Assembly (NCBI GenBank): GCA_900545075.1
Contig: UQXT01000118.1
Location: forward strand, 1-5,733
Origin: an uncultured Collinsella sp.
Lineage (GTDB): Bacteria > Actinomycetota > Coriobacteriia > Coriobacteriales > Coriobacteriaceae
Length of the DNA: 5,733 nucleotides
Reading direction: 5' to 3'
The notes below the pieces were generated by a model. It was not told the origin of the DNA. It saw only the letters and a list, made by a program, of their open reading frames with translations, and ran no database searches. Shown here piece by piece: positions 1 through 5,688 of the stretch. Position 1 is the first letter of the stretch. Every line of letters starts with the position of its first letter. A program made the position numbers and the translations under genes.

Positions 1-1390
1 GCGGCTTGTTGCGCACGAACTCGCTCGCCTGCGCCATATCGAGCGCTGCCCAAAGATCCTCGTCGGTTGCCGCCTCGTCGCGCCAGGTCAGGTTGCTGCG
101 GATAGTGCCACTCACCAGCGACGCACGCTGCGGAACAGTCGCAACCACATGGCGCAGCTGGTCGAGCGGCCAAGCGCGCACGTCGGCACCCATCACGCAC
201 ACGCTGCCGGTGCCCGCATCGTACAGGCGCGGGATAAGCGAGACGAGCGTGGACTTGCCGCTGCCCGTGCCACCGATAATGCCGAGCGTTTTGCCCAGCG
301 GCAGTTCCAGAGTCACATCGCTCACGGCATTTGCCGCGCCGGCGCCAAACGAGAAGCTCGCATGGCTCAAGCTCAGCGCGGGAACTGGAGCAACATTGCC
401 CGGCTCGGGCAGCGCGGCCGGCTCGTTGCCCTCGTCGGTAATGCTCGGCACGCAATTGAGCACCTCGTTGATACGCAACGCACTGGCGCTCGCCTTGGTA
501 AAGACCACGACTAGGTTGGCGACGTACACGATGGAGGTCAGGGTCTGCGTCATGTAGTTGACGAACGCCATGACCTGGCCCTGCGTGAGCTCGCCCACGT
601 TGACCTGGATGCCGCCCACCCACAGGATGGCGCACACACCCAGGTTCATCACAAGAAACGTGACGGGGTTAAGGACCGACGAGAGCTTGCCCACCGCGAT
701 GGCGGCATGGGCCTGGTCATCGGCGGCTTGGGCAAAGCGCTCGCGCTCGTGATCTTCGCGTACAAAGGCACGAACCACGCGGGCGCCCGAAAGCCCCTCG
801 CGGCAGATAAGCGCGATGCGGTCGAGCTTTGCCTGCAGCTGCTTGTAGTACGGAATGCAGCGCGCCATGACAAACCAAAACACCAGGCCAATGGCGGGCG
901 TGCAAATCAAAAAGATCGTGCCAAGATTAAGGTCGATGGCGAGGGCCGCGCACATAGAACCCACTGCTAGGAAGGGCCAGCGAATGAGCATGCGCACGCC
1001 CAGCGCCACGGCAAGCTGCACCTGGTTGACGTCGTTGGTGATACGCGTGATAAGCGACGGCGTGCCAAAGCGGTCGAGTTCGGCATAGCTCAACTTGTTG
1101 ATGTGCTGGTATAGCGCACCGCGGATATCGGTGCCCATGCCCTGCGAGGTGAGCGCCGCCATCTTTTGGCAAACAAGCGTAAACGAGATGCCGATCACGG
1201 CCATAGCGCCAAGCACCATGCCGTAGAGGACGACAGCGTTCACATCGTGTGCGCCAATACCCTTATCGATCATCTGGGCAATCACGAGCGGCGTCAGCAG
1301 GTCAAAGATCACTTCGATCAACTTGCACGCTGGGCCGATCACCATATACCGGCGAAACTTACCACCAAAACGCCTGAGCAGCTCAATCAT
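1..1390 (-). CDS. ABC exporter half-transporter, membrane domain plus N-terminal part of the ATPase (partial, cut by left edge)
   Basis: The 463 visible residues read from an ATG at 1390 to the left edge with no stop. Residues about 15-300 form the six-helix exporter membrane domain, with family-typical stretches such as KLIEVIFDLLTPLVIAQMID (about 23-42), the FGTPSLITRITND segment near 108-120 and NYMTQTL near 278-284. The nucleotide-binding domain starts near 337. Walker A GGTGSGKS is at 373-380, and the Q-loop glutamine is at 421 in TVPQRASLVSGTI. The signature motif, Walker B and H-loop would lie outside the window. The pattern resembles the BmrC/YheI and LmrC half-transporters that work as heterodimers in drug or peptide export at the cytoplasmic membrane, so a partner half-transporter is expected further left (inference). 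The start is supported by an AGGGAG ribosome site about 9 nt upstream. The substrate cannot be told from sequence. Confidence 0.93.
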   Translation of the reverse strand, partial: MIELLRRFGGKFRRYMVIGPACKLIEVIFDLLTPLVIAQMIDKGIGAHDVNAVVLYGMVLGAMAVIGISFTLVCQKMAALTSQGMGTDIRGALYQHINKLSYAELDRFGTPSLITRITNDVNQVQLAVALGVRMLIRWPFLAVGSMCAALAIDLNLGTIFLICTPAIGLVFWFVMARCIPYYKQLQAKLDRIALICREGLSGARVVRAFVREDHERERFAQAADDQAHAAIAVGKLSSVLNPVTFLVMNLGVCAILWVGGIQVNVGELTQGQVMAFVNYMTQTLTSIVYVANLVVVFTKASASALRINEVLNCVPSITDEGNEPAALPEPGNVAPVPALSLSHASFSFGAGAANAVSDVTLELPLGKTLGIIGGTGSGKSTLVSLIPRLYDAGTGSVCVMGADVRAWPLDQLRHVVATVPQRASLVSGTIRSNLTWRDEAATDEDLWAALDMAQASEFVRNKP

Positions 1391-1440
1391 GTATAGGCGC
1401 TCCCTATCATCATCTCTCTTCAATCTGATTCATGATAGTA
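1391..1440 (-). promoter_or_regulatory. Leader of the ABC exporter gene with ribosome site and a 7-bp inverted repeat
   Basis: Read on the minus strand, the ribosome-binding site AGGGAG lies at about 1399-1404, just before the start codon at 1390. Upstream, CTATCAT (1432-1438) and ATGATAG (1404-1410) form a perfect 7-bp inverted repeat with a 21-nt spacer. A possible -10 box TACTAT lies at 1435-1440, overlapping the outer arm. No good -35 box is seen at the right spacing (TTACGC at 1458-1463 is weak). The repeat could be an operator or chance, and no regulator gene adjoins it. Confidence 0.3.
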
Positions 1441-1619
1441 CGGCGAGCCTTGAAGATGCGTAAGCAACTCGTTACAGGTGTTAAGGCGAAGCAAGCACGA
1501 AGGCCACCAGTACCCAAGGCATGTATCCGCCGCTGTTTTGGCAAAGCCAGCGAGCAACACAAAGCAAGGGATTAAATTATCCGATAAATGCGCCTCTACG
1601 GGTGATTTTTGGACGACGG
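1441..1619. other. Gene-free stretch between exporter leader and large hairpin
   Basis: Together with the flanking leader and hairpin, this belongs to about 340 bp (1391-1732) with no credible coding region. Open frames across it on either strand also run through the SRP RNA gene or the large hairpin and have no domain features. A weak stem (CGCTG with CAGCG) lies at about 1531-1552. No tRNA, CRISPR or insertion sequence is visible. It may hold the distal promoter of the exporter, but no strong promoter was found. Confidence 0.4.
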
Positions 1620-1714
1620 GGCCCGGCCGGTGACGAGGTATTTGGTAGTCGAGCGATCCCGCAGGCGCAGCCGAGGACCAGCGAGACACCAAATACCTCG
1701 TCGCCGGCCGGGCC
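1620..1714. repeat. Large palindromic hairpin element (27-nt arms, 41-nt loop)
   Basis: The arm at 1620-1646 is the reverse complement of 1688-1714 at 26 of 27 positions. The single exception, T1631 against G1703, is a G-U wobble when the plus strand is transcribed. The arms contain GGCCCGGCCGG followed by GACGAGGTATTTGGT, so half of each arm is extremely GC-rich. The loop is 1647-1687. No T-run follows on either strand, so this is not an ordinary intrinsic terminator. It sits 14 nt past the T-run that ends the SRP RNA. It could be a REP- or MITE-like dispersed element, a transcript-stabilising structure, or part of a structured RNA. Copy number in the genome is unknown from this window. Confidence 0.75.
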
Positions 1715-1727
1715 ATGTCGCGGCACC

Positions 1728-1737
1728 AAAAAGCGCC
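1728..1737 (-). terminator. 3' end of ffs: closing stem and T-run
   Basis: The last paired segment GGCGC (1733-1737) is followed on the minus strand by TTTTT (1728-1732). The long SRP rod itself acts as the hairpin of an intrinsic terminator. The large palindrome beginning at 1714 follows almost at once and could act as a backup block. Confidence 0.5.
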
Positions 1738-1850
1738 CGTGCGCTCGATGGATCCGGATGCCCGACAGAGGCTCCTTATGGCTGCTTCCTTCCGGACCTG
1801 ACCAGATTCGGAACATGTCGTCATCCGAACCCATCGAACGCGCTAGGCGC
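1733..1850 (-). ncRNA. ffs: Signal recognition particle RNA, small bacterial (4.5S) type
   Basis: The minus strand carries the invariant SRP core, with GGTCAGGTCCGGAAGGAAGC at about 1785-1804. This includes the GGAA tetraloop at 1793-1790 closed by TCC/GGA and the asymmetric loop partners CAGG and AGCA that bind Ffh. Outward from the core the arms pair as one long rod: GTTCC with GGAGC, CGACA with TGTCG, GTTCGGATG with CATCCGGATC, and CGTTCGATGG with CCATCGAGCG. The ends close as GCGCC (1846-1850) with GGCGC (1733-1737), followed by five T residues. At about 118 nt without an Alu domain it is the short form. Its product joins Ffh to target nascent membrane and secreted proteins to the Sec system. 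Exact ends are inferred from pairing and the promoter. Confidence 0.93.
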
Positions 1851-1857
1851 TCGGTAT

Positions 1858-1886
1858 ATCTTACCCGCTCCCGCCCGATGGGGCAA
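1858..1886 (-). promoter_or_regulatory. Promoter of ffs
   Basis: On the minus strand, a -35 box TTGCCC (1881-1886) and a -10 box TAAGAT (1858-1863) are separated by exactly 17 bp. The predicted transcription start, about 7 nt past the -10, falls at 1850-1851. That matches the 5' end of the SRP RNA deduced independently from base pairing. No T-tailed terminator separates the upstream gene (stop at 1957) from this promoter, so some read-through into ffs is possible. Confidence 0.65.
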
Positions 1887-1956
1887 GGTGGCTAATTTAG
1901 GACGGAGCTTTTCGACTACCTTTTTGGCTATCCAAGCTAGACCGAACGATAATTAT

Positions 1957-3738
1957 TTAGAGTCGGCCAAGGTCGAAGGCTTGGGCGGCGGCTTCACCGG
2001 CGCAGATGAGGTTGGCTATGGCTTCCTGGGGGTCGAGCGCTTGGTCAAGGGGCATGGGTCTGCGACAAACCGGCAAAACTAAGTCGACACCCTGACAATA
2101 CACCGCATCCAGGTTGTCGGCACGACCGCCCACGACGGCGACCACCGGCTTGCCATATCGCTTCGCACGGCGAGCCACGCCCACCGGTGCCTTACCGGCG
2201 GCGGATTGCTCGTCCATATTGCCCTCGCCCGTTATGACCAGGTCGGCATCGCGCACGCGCCCGTCAAACCCAATCAGATCGAGCACCGTCTCCACGCCCG
2301 AGCGCAGCTCCGCGCCGAGCGCCAGCAGTGCGGCGCCCAGGCCGCCTGCGGCACCGGCACCGGGTACACCGAGCACCGAGCCAAATGTCCGTGCACCCTC
2401 GGGCACACGCAGCAACCCCTGAGCCCGCACCCCGGTAATCGCCGCATCGAGCAGGCGGCCGTAGCCGACCATCCAGCTGTCACACCTGCTCAGCGCCGCG
2501 GCATCATCCGTCGGTAGGCCCTTCTGCCCGCCAAACACCGCCAGTGCGCCTCGACGCCCCACGAGCGGATTCTCGACATCGGAAAGCACGACAACGCGCG
2601 CGCCGCTCAGTGCCCGAAGCGCCGGTGCCAAATCGATACTCGCCACGTGTTCAAGTCCTGCGAGACCGGGAGCGATATTGCGGCCACACTCATCGACAAG
2701 GTGAGCGCCCAGCGCCTGCAGCATGCCGGCGCCGCCGTCGTTGGTGGCACTGCCGCCCAAGCCAATATAGATCGTCTTTGCACCCGCGCGAACCGCACGA
2801 AGCATCAGTTCGCCCACGCCATAGGTTGTGGCCGCCAACGCCGCCGACTCCGTGCAAGGCGAATACCCAATACCCGCCGCCTCGGCCATCTCGATTACGG
2901 CCGAGTCGCGCTCGTCGTCCACCAGCATCCGGGCAGACACGCGATCGCCTAAGGGGCCTGCAACCTCGCAGGTTGAAAGCTCGCCACCGCGTGCGGCGAT
3001 GGCGTCGAGCGTTCCCTCGCCACCATCTGCCAGCGGCAACGCGGCCATCTCGGCGTCGGGCCACACACGGCGCACGCCTTCGGCAACCGCCGCCTCCGCC
3101 TGCGCGCTCGAAACGCTACCCTTAAAGGAGTCGATCGCCAGCAGCACACGGCGGGGCCGGCGGCACGCGGGGCCAAAGTCAACCGCCTCAACGGCAATAT
3201 CTTCGGCACACGTGAGCGCCTCGGCATGAGCGGCATGCGCCTCAAGATCGGCCCCACAACCGCAGCCAGCACCATCGGCGCCACGCAGCCCACTAAAATA
3301 GCCGCTCAACACCTCACGACACTCATCCGCCAGCACGCCGGCGGTCACATTAAACCGATGGTTCAGGCGCGAATCGGCATTGAGGTCGTACAGCGAGCCC
3401 AGCGCACCCGCCCTGGCATCGGCCGCGCCATACACGCAGCGTCCCACGCGCGCGTTAACCATAAGCCCCGCACACATGCAGCAGGGTTCGAGCGTTACGT
3501 AGACCGTGCAATCGGAAAGGCGCCAGCGTCCAAGCGCCTGAGCGGCGGCGCACAGGGCCGCGAACTCTGCATGCGCCGAAGGGTCCTGATCGAGCTCGCG
3601 ACGATTATGCGCCCGCGCGACAATCTCACCCGCGCGCACCACCACGGCGCCAATGGGCACTTCGCCCACTGCCGCGGCAGCGCGCGCCTCGGCCAGCGCC
3701 TCGCGCATGAACTTCTCGTCGATTTCGGTGATCGTCAT
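1957..3738 (-). CDS. Fusion protein: TadA-type tRNA adenosine deaminase joined to glycerate kinase
   Basis: This is a 593-residue protein in one uninterrupted frame. Residues 1-152 are a full-length TadA domain: zinc ligand and proton shuttle in HAE (56-58), PCCMC (85-89) with the other two zinc cysteines, and family segments VYGAADARAGALGSLYDL (102-119) and LNHRF (125-129). TadA converts adenosine 34 of tRNA-Arg(ACG) to inosine. Residues about 196-593 form a complete glycerate kinase of the GarK/GlxK family (ATP plus D-glycerate, typically giving 2-phosphoglycerate): DSFKGS (203-208), LADGGEGT (236-243), GGSATNDGGAGM (328-339), a PGAGAAGGLGA segment and ITGEG (502-506). The linker (153-195) is rich in Ala, Cys and His. 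The start at 3738 has GGGAAGG about 7 nt upstream; an in-frame ATG at 3789 has no such site and abuts the tRNA. No ATG or TTG, and only an unsupported GTG (V198), lies at the domain junction, so separate translation of the kinase is unlikely. Confidence 0.92.
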   Translation of the reverse strand: MTITEIDEKFMREALAEARAAAAVGEVPIGAVVVRAGEIVARAHNRRELDQDPSAHAEFAALCAAAQALGRWRLSDCTVYVTLEPCCMCAGLMVNARVGRCVYGAADARAGALGSLYDLNADSRLNHRFNVTAGVLADECREVLSGYFSGLRGADGAGCGCGADLEAHAAHAEALTCAEDIAVEAVDFGPACRRPRRVLLAIDSFKGSVSSAQAEAAVAEGVRRVWPDAEMAALPLADGGEGTLDAIAARGGELSTCEVAGPLGDRVSARMLVDDERDSAVIEMAEAAGIGYSPCTESAALAATTYGVGELMLRAVRAGAKTIYIGLGGSATNDGGAGMLQALGAHLVDECGRNIAPGLAGLEHVASIDLAPALRALSGARVVVLSDVENPLVGRRGALAVFGGQKGLPTDDAAALSRCDSWMVGYGRLLDAAITGVRAQGLLRVPEGARTFGSVLGVPGAGAAGGLGAALLALGAELRSGVETVLDLIGFDGRVRDADLVITGEGNMDEQSAAGKAPVGVARRAKRYGKPVVAVVGGRADNLDAVYCQGVDLVLPVCRRPMPLDQALDPQEAIANLICAGEAAAQAFDLGRL

Positions 3739-3753
3739 CGTTCGCCTTCCCTG

Positions 3754-3779
3754 TTGCAAATTCAAAACGATGCTATCAT
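3754..3779 (+). promoter_or_regulatory. Likely promoter of tRNA-Ser
   Basis: An extended -10 element TGCTATCAT lies at 3771-3779, placing the transcription start near 3786 and the mature tRNA 5' end at 3790. TTGCAA at 3754-3759 resembles a -35 box, but its 14-bp spacing is short, so the extended -10 probably carries most of the activity. The whole element lies in the 51-bp gap shared with the divergent tadA-glycerate kinase start (3738). A matching minus-strand promoter was not identified with confidence. Confidence 0.45.
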
Positions 3780-3789
3780 TACGATTCAC

Positions 3790-3879
3790 GGAGAGATGGC
3801 AGAGCGGTTGAATGCGGCGGTCTTGAAAACCGTTGAGCGCGAGAGCGTTCCGGGGGTTCGAATCCCCCTCTCTCCGCCA
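3790..3879 (+). tRNA. tRNA-Ser, anticodon UGA
   Basis: This is a 90-nt class II tRNA with CCA encoded at 3877-3879. The acceptor stem GGAGAGA (3790-3796) pairs with TCTCTCC (3869-3875), and the discriminator is G3876. The anticodon loop CTTGAAA (3822-3828) is closed by GCGGT/ACCGT and contains anticodon TGA at 3824-3826, reading UCA serine codons. The long variable arm (GAGCGC with GCGTTC) is typical of serine tRNAs. The T arm is GGGGG TTCGAAT CCCCC. The gene ends 3 bp before the stop codon of the convergent TetR-family gene, and no T-run terminator follows, so transcripts probably extend antisense into that gene before processing. Confidence 0.97.
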
Positions 3880-3882
3880 CTT

Positions 3883-4467
3883 CTAGTGATGCACCGGCGT
3901 CATGGTCCGCTCAAACAGCGCATCGACCACGTCGGCCATCTCGGGTCGACGCTCAAGATCGTGACCCGATTCCCACCAATTTGTGAACAGCCGAATAATG
4001 CCACCGGCGATAAACTCCGATGTCGTCTCGAGCGAAACGGGCGCCAGGGCGTCTTCGGCAAGCGAGCTCATCACACGCTCGCGAACGGAACGCGCGATGC
4101 GGTCGCAAATCATGCCGGTCAGCATGCCCGACATGCTGCTCGCCAAAATATTATCCATGAGCTGCTCATGCGCCAGAATCATATTCATGGCATCGTCAAA
4201 GACCTCATGGCGAAGCGCCTGCACGTCCCCAAGCGACTCCGCGTCCGCCGCATCGGTCCGGTTTTGCGGCAAGCCCGTCATAAGCTCATCGATATAGAAG
4301 GCAAAGTAATCGTTTTTATCGCGAAAATGCTTATAGAACGTCGTGCGGCGAATCAGGGCCCGGTCGCAAAGCATGGCAACCGTCAAATCCTCAAACCGAT
4401 GCTCTTCCAAGAGCTCGGTAAAAGCATCGAACAGGGCACGATAGGTTTTCTTGATGCGAAGGTCCAT
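3883..4467 (-). CDS. TetR/AcrR-family transcriptional regulator
   Basis: This is a 194-residue cytoplasmic DNA-binding protein, a usual TetR length. The N-terminal domain starts MDLRIKKTYRALFDAFTELL. The helix-turn-helix covers about residues 27-48 (LTVAMLCDRALIRRTTFYKHF), with the family-typical FYKHF recognition-helix end followed by the DKNDYF stretch. The ligand-binding half ends with GGIIRLFTNWWESG, a pattern common in TetR proteins of the DhaS-like type; the effector is unknown. The ATG at 4467 is preferred because the protein begins at the normal TetR position and GAGG lies about 12 nt upstream. An ATG four codons earlier (4479) abuts that GAGG directly and leaves no spacing. The gene diverges from lemA and converges on tRNA-Ser. 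Autoregulation or control of lemA is possible but not shown. Confidence 0.88.
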   Translation of the reverse strand: MDLRIKKTYRALFDAFTELLEEHRFEDLTVAMLCDRALIRRTTFYKHFRDKNDYFAFYIDELMTGLPQNRTDAADAESLGDVQALRHEVFDDAMNMILAHEQLMDNILASSMSGMLTGMICDRIARSVRERVMSSLAEDALAPVSLETTSEFIAGGIIRLFTNWWESGHDLERRPEMADVVDALFERTMTPVHH

Positions 4468-4484
4468 CCATATCGCCATCCTCA

Positions 4485-4527
4485 AGGTGTAGACAGCATT
4501 CCTTAATTTGTCGCATATCTTACACCT
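4485..4527 (-). promoter_or_regulatory. Possible promoter and operator region of the TetR-family gene
   Basis: The minus strand has TAAGAT, the same hexamer as the ffs -10 box, at about 4517-4522, partly overlapping TACACCTGTA (4521-4530), a short palindrome. AGGTGTA (4485-4491) and TACACCT (4521-4527) make a 7-bp inverted repeat around the expected transcription start. No good -35 box is seen. The symmetry would suit autorepression by a TetR dimer, but spacing is wider than a standard operator. Confidence 0.25.
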
Positions 4528-4570
4528 GTACCACCCGTTCCATATTGGCGCCCCCTCCTTGGCGGAAACA

Positions 4571-4627
4571 TAACGCTTACCGGAAAGTTCGGTATCGCCA
4601 AAGGTTGCGGGTATACTAGTAGCGTTA
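4571..4627 (+). promoter_or_regulatory. lemA promoter with nested inverted repeats
   Basis: TATACT at 4612-4617 is a good -10 box. The best -35 candidate, TTCGGT at 4588-4593, is poor and 18 bp away, which may mean that an activator or alternative sigma factor is used. The promoter is flanked by a perfect 7-bp inverted repeat, TAACGCT (4571-4577) and AGCGTTA (4621-4627). TACCG and CGGTA (about 4578-4594) form a smaller inverted repeat over the -35 region. TACTAGTA (4614-4621) is palindromic over the -10. Confidence 0.4.
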
Positions 4628-4634
4628 CACCAAC

Positions 4635-4677
4635 GGCAGCCAGCGCAAAACGCCGCTGCCATTCGAAACGGAGACAT
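4635..4677 (+). promoter_or_regulatory. lemA 5' leader hairpin and ribosome-binding site
   Basis: GGCAGC (4635-4640) pairs with GCTGCC (4655-4660), with an inner GCG/CGC pairing, giving a leader hairpin just upstream of the ribosome site GGAG (4670-4673). The start codon is at 4679, so spacing is about 5 nt. The hairpin leaves the ribosome site exposed and may stabilise the mRNA 5' end. Confidence 0.5.
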
Positions 4678-4678
4678 C

Positions 4679-5230
4679 ATGCTTCCCGTCATCATCGGTA
4701 TCGTTGTTGTCGTTGTGATCGTCAGCGCCATCGCCGGCATCTACAACAACATGGTCACCAAGCGCAATCGCATCGATAATGCTTGGCAGAACATCGACAC
4801 GCAGCTGCAGCGCCGCAACGACCTGATCCCCAACCTGGTCGAGACCGTCAAGGGCTACGCCAAGCACGAGCAGGACACGCTCGCCGCCGTAGTCAACGCG
4901 CGCAACGCCGCCGTGAGCGCCACCACCCCCGAGGCCAAGATGGAAGCCGACAACGTGCTGACCGGTGCGCTGCGCCAACTCTTTGCCGTGGCCGAGGCCT
5001 ACCCCGACCTTAAGGCGAACACCAACTTTACGCAGCTCCAGGCTACGCTCGAAGACACCGAGAACAAGGTGAGCTACGCGCGCCAGAGCTACAACGATTG
5101 CGTGCTCAGCTACAACAACGCCATCCAGACGTTCCCGGCCGTTATCTTTGCCGGCATCTTCCAGTTTAAGGAGCGCCAGGGCTTCGAGGCCGCCGAAGCA
5201 GCCCGCCAGGCCCCGACCGTCAAGTTCTAG
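4679..5230 (+). CDS. lemA: LemA family membrane-anchored protein
   Basis: This 183-residue protein has the usual LemA size. Residues 3-21 (PVIIGIVVVVVIVSAIAGI) are one hydrophobic N-terminal membrane helix. They are followed by the hallmark NRIDNAWQNIDTQLQRRNDL (about 30-49) and IPNLVETVKGYAKHEQ, which begin a helical-bundle domain. The C-terminal part has the family's SYARQSYND and NAIQTFPAVIFAGIFQFKER segments. LemA proteins are widespread and poorly understood; roles in envelope homeostasis or peptide presentation have been suggested in some species. The start follows a clear GGAG site. The gene stands alone: lemA often has a TPM-domain or HtpX-like protease neighbour, but here a strong terminator follows at once and the left neighbour is the divergent TetR regulator. 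Confidence 0.93.
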   Translation: MLPVIIGIVVVVVIVSAIAGIYNNMVTKRNRIDNAWQNIDTQLQRRNDLIPNLVETVKGYAKHEQDTLAAVVNARNAAVSATTPEAKMEADNVLTGALRQLFAVAEAYPDLKANTNFTQLQATLEDTENKVSYARQSYNDCVLSYNNAIQTFPAVIFAGIFQFKERQGFEAAEAARQAPTVKF

Positions 5231-5266
5231 TAGTTTGGCAGCGCATCCTTAATCGGCCAAATGCAT

Positions 5267-5312
5267 AAACCGCCCCGTCGAATGCATACTTCGACGGGGC
5301 GGTTTCCTTTTT
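5267..5312 (+). terminator. Strong intrinsic terminator after lemA
   Basis: A perfect 16-bp stem, 5267-5282 with 5290-5305 (AAACCGCCCCGTCGAA and its complement), encloses the 7-nt loop TGCATAC. TTTCC then TTTTT follow up to 5312. It begins 36 nt after the lemA stop. The A-rich 5' side also gives TTTATGC on the minus strand, so it may stop transcription weakly from the right as well. Confidence 0.93.
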
Positions 5313-5331
5313 CGCGAAGGTCCCCCTCTAA

Positions 5332-5542
5332 GCGCCGTGCATTTTTAGGAGTATTCAACATAGCCAAGAGCTTCGGGCGCCACGATAAATGCCAAAGACC
5401 GCGAATGTCCCTGCAAATCAAACGCTGTCAGCCCATAACCCCGCCCATCATCCGTAGAAAACATCGAGAAATCCCGATTTTTTGCCCGAGGTCGGTATGC
5501 AGGGGCCTTCGATTGCAGAATACTCGCAAAAATGCACGTCGC
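5332..5542. repeat. 211-bp element bounded by 25-nt inverted repeats
   Basis: The left arm 5332-5356 (GCGCCGTGCATTTTTAGGAG then TATTC) is complementary to 5518-5542 at 22 of 25 positions. Mismatches are at 5335, 5347 and 5348. A second nested pair, 5402-5415 with 5498-5511 (CCCTGCA with TGCAGGG at its core), pairs at 12 of 14 positions plus one wobble. The layout suits either a MITE-like mobile element without a transposase or a structured RNA. No target-site duplication is evident. One minus-strand frame is open across the whole element, but its limits coincide with the repeats and not with a normal start. Confidence 0.65.
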
Positions 5543-5571
5543 CACCGCCCCCACATGGCGCGAAGCAAAGC

Positions 5572-5596
5572 AAAAGCGCAGCCTAAAAGGCCGCGC
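5572..5596 (-). terminator. Terminator-like hairpin on the minus strand
   Basis: On the minus strand, GCGCGGCC (5589-5596), loop TTTTA (5584-5588) and GGCTGCGC (5576-5583) form an 8-bp stem with one G-U pair, followed by TTTT (5572-5575) and a further T-rich tail. It faces transcription arriving from the right, probably from a minus-strand gene just outside the window. Confidence 0.6.
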
Positions 5597-5688
5597 ACCA
5601 TCTTTATTCAGATTAATCATTGCCCGTTGTGACATCGCCGAACCCGCAGGGCAGAGAACAAGTTCCCTCCCGGCGCACTCCGCAGGAC

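Noticed and set aside
6..557. Plus-strand open frame of 183 codons
   Set aside because: It is antisense to the ABC exporter, whose minus-strand frame has the Walker A and membrane-domain motifs.
1620..1714. Intrinsic terminator for ffs
   Set aside because: No T-run follows the stem on either strand, and ffs already ends in a T-run at 1728-1732.
1420..1834. Two overlapping minus-strand open frames of 134 and 85 codons
   Set aside because: Both start inside the SRP RNA gene and run through the large hairpin; the open reading is a by-product of structured GC-rich sequence, and no ribosome site or domain is seen.
3738..3789. Upstream start (ATG at 3789) for the TadA fusion, adding 17 residues
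   Set aside because: It lies 1 bp from the tRNA 5' end with no ribosome site, the extra residues do not match TadA, and a strong GGGAAGG site precedes the ATG at 3738.
3226..4506. Plus-strand open frame of 426 codons
   Set aside because: It is antisense to the tadA part of the fusion and to the TetR gene and passes straight through the tRNA-Ser gene, so it is a high-GC shadow.
4468..4740. Extended N-terminus of the TetR protein up to 4740
   Set aside because: The extra 91 residues would overlap the lemA promoter and first codons, have no domain features, and TetR proteins begin just before the helix-turn-helix as in the 4467 start.
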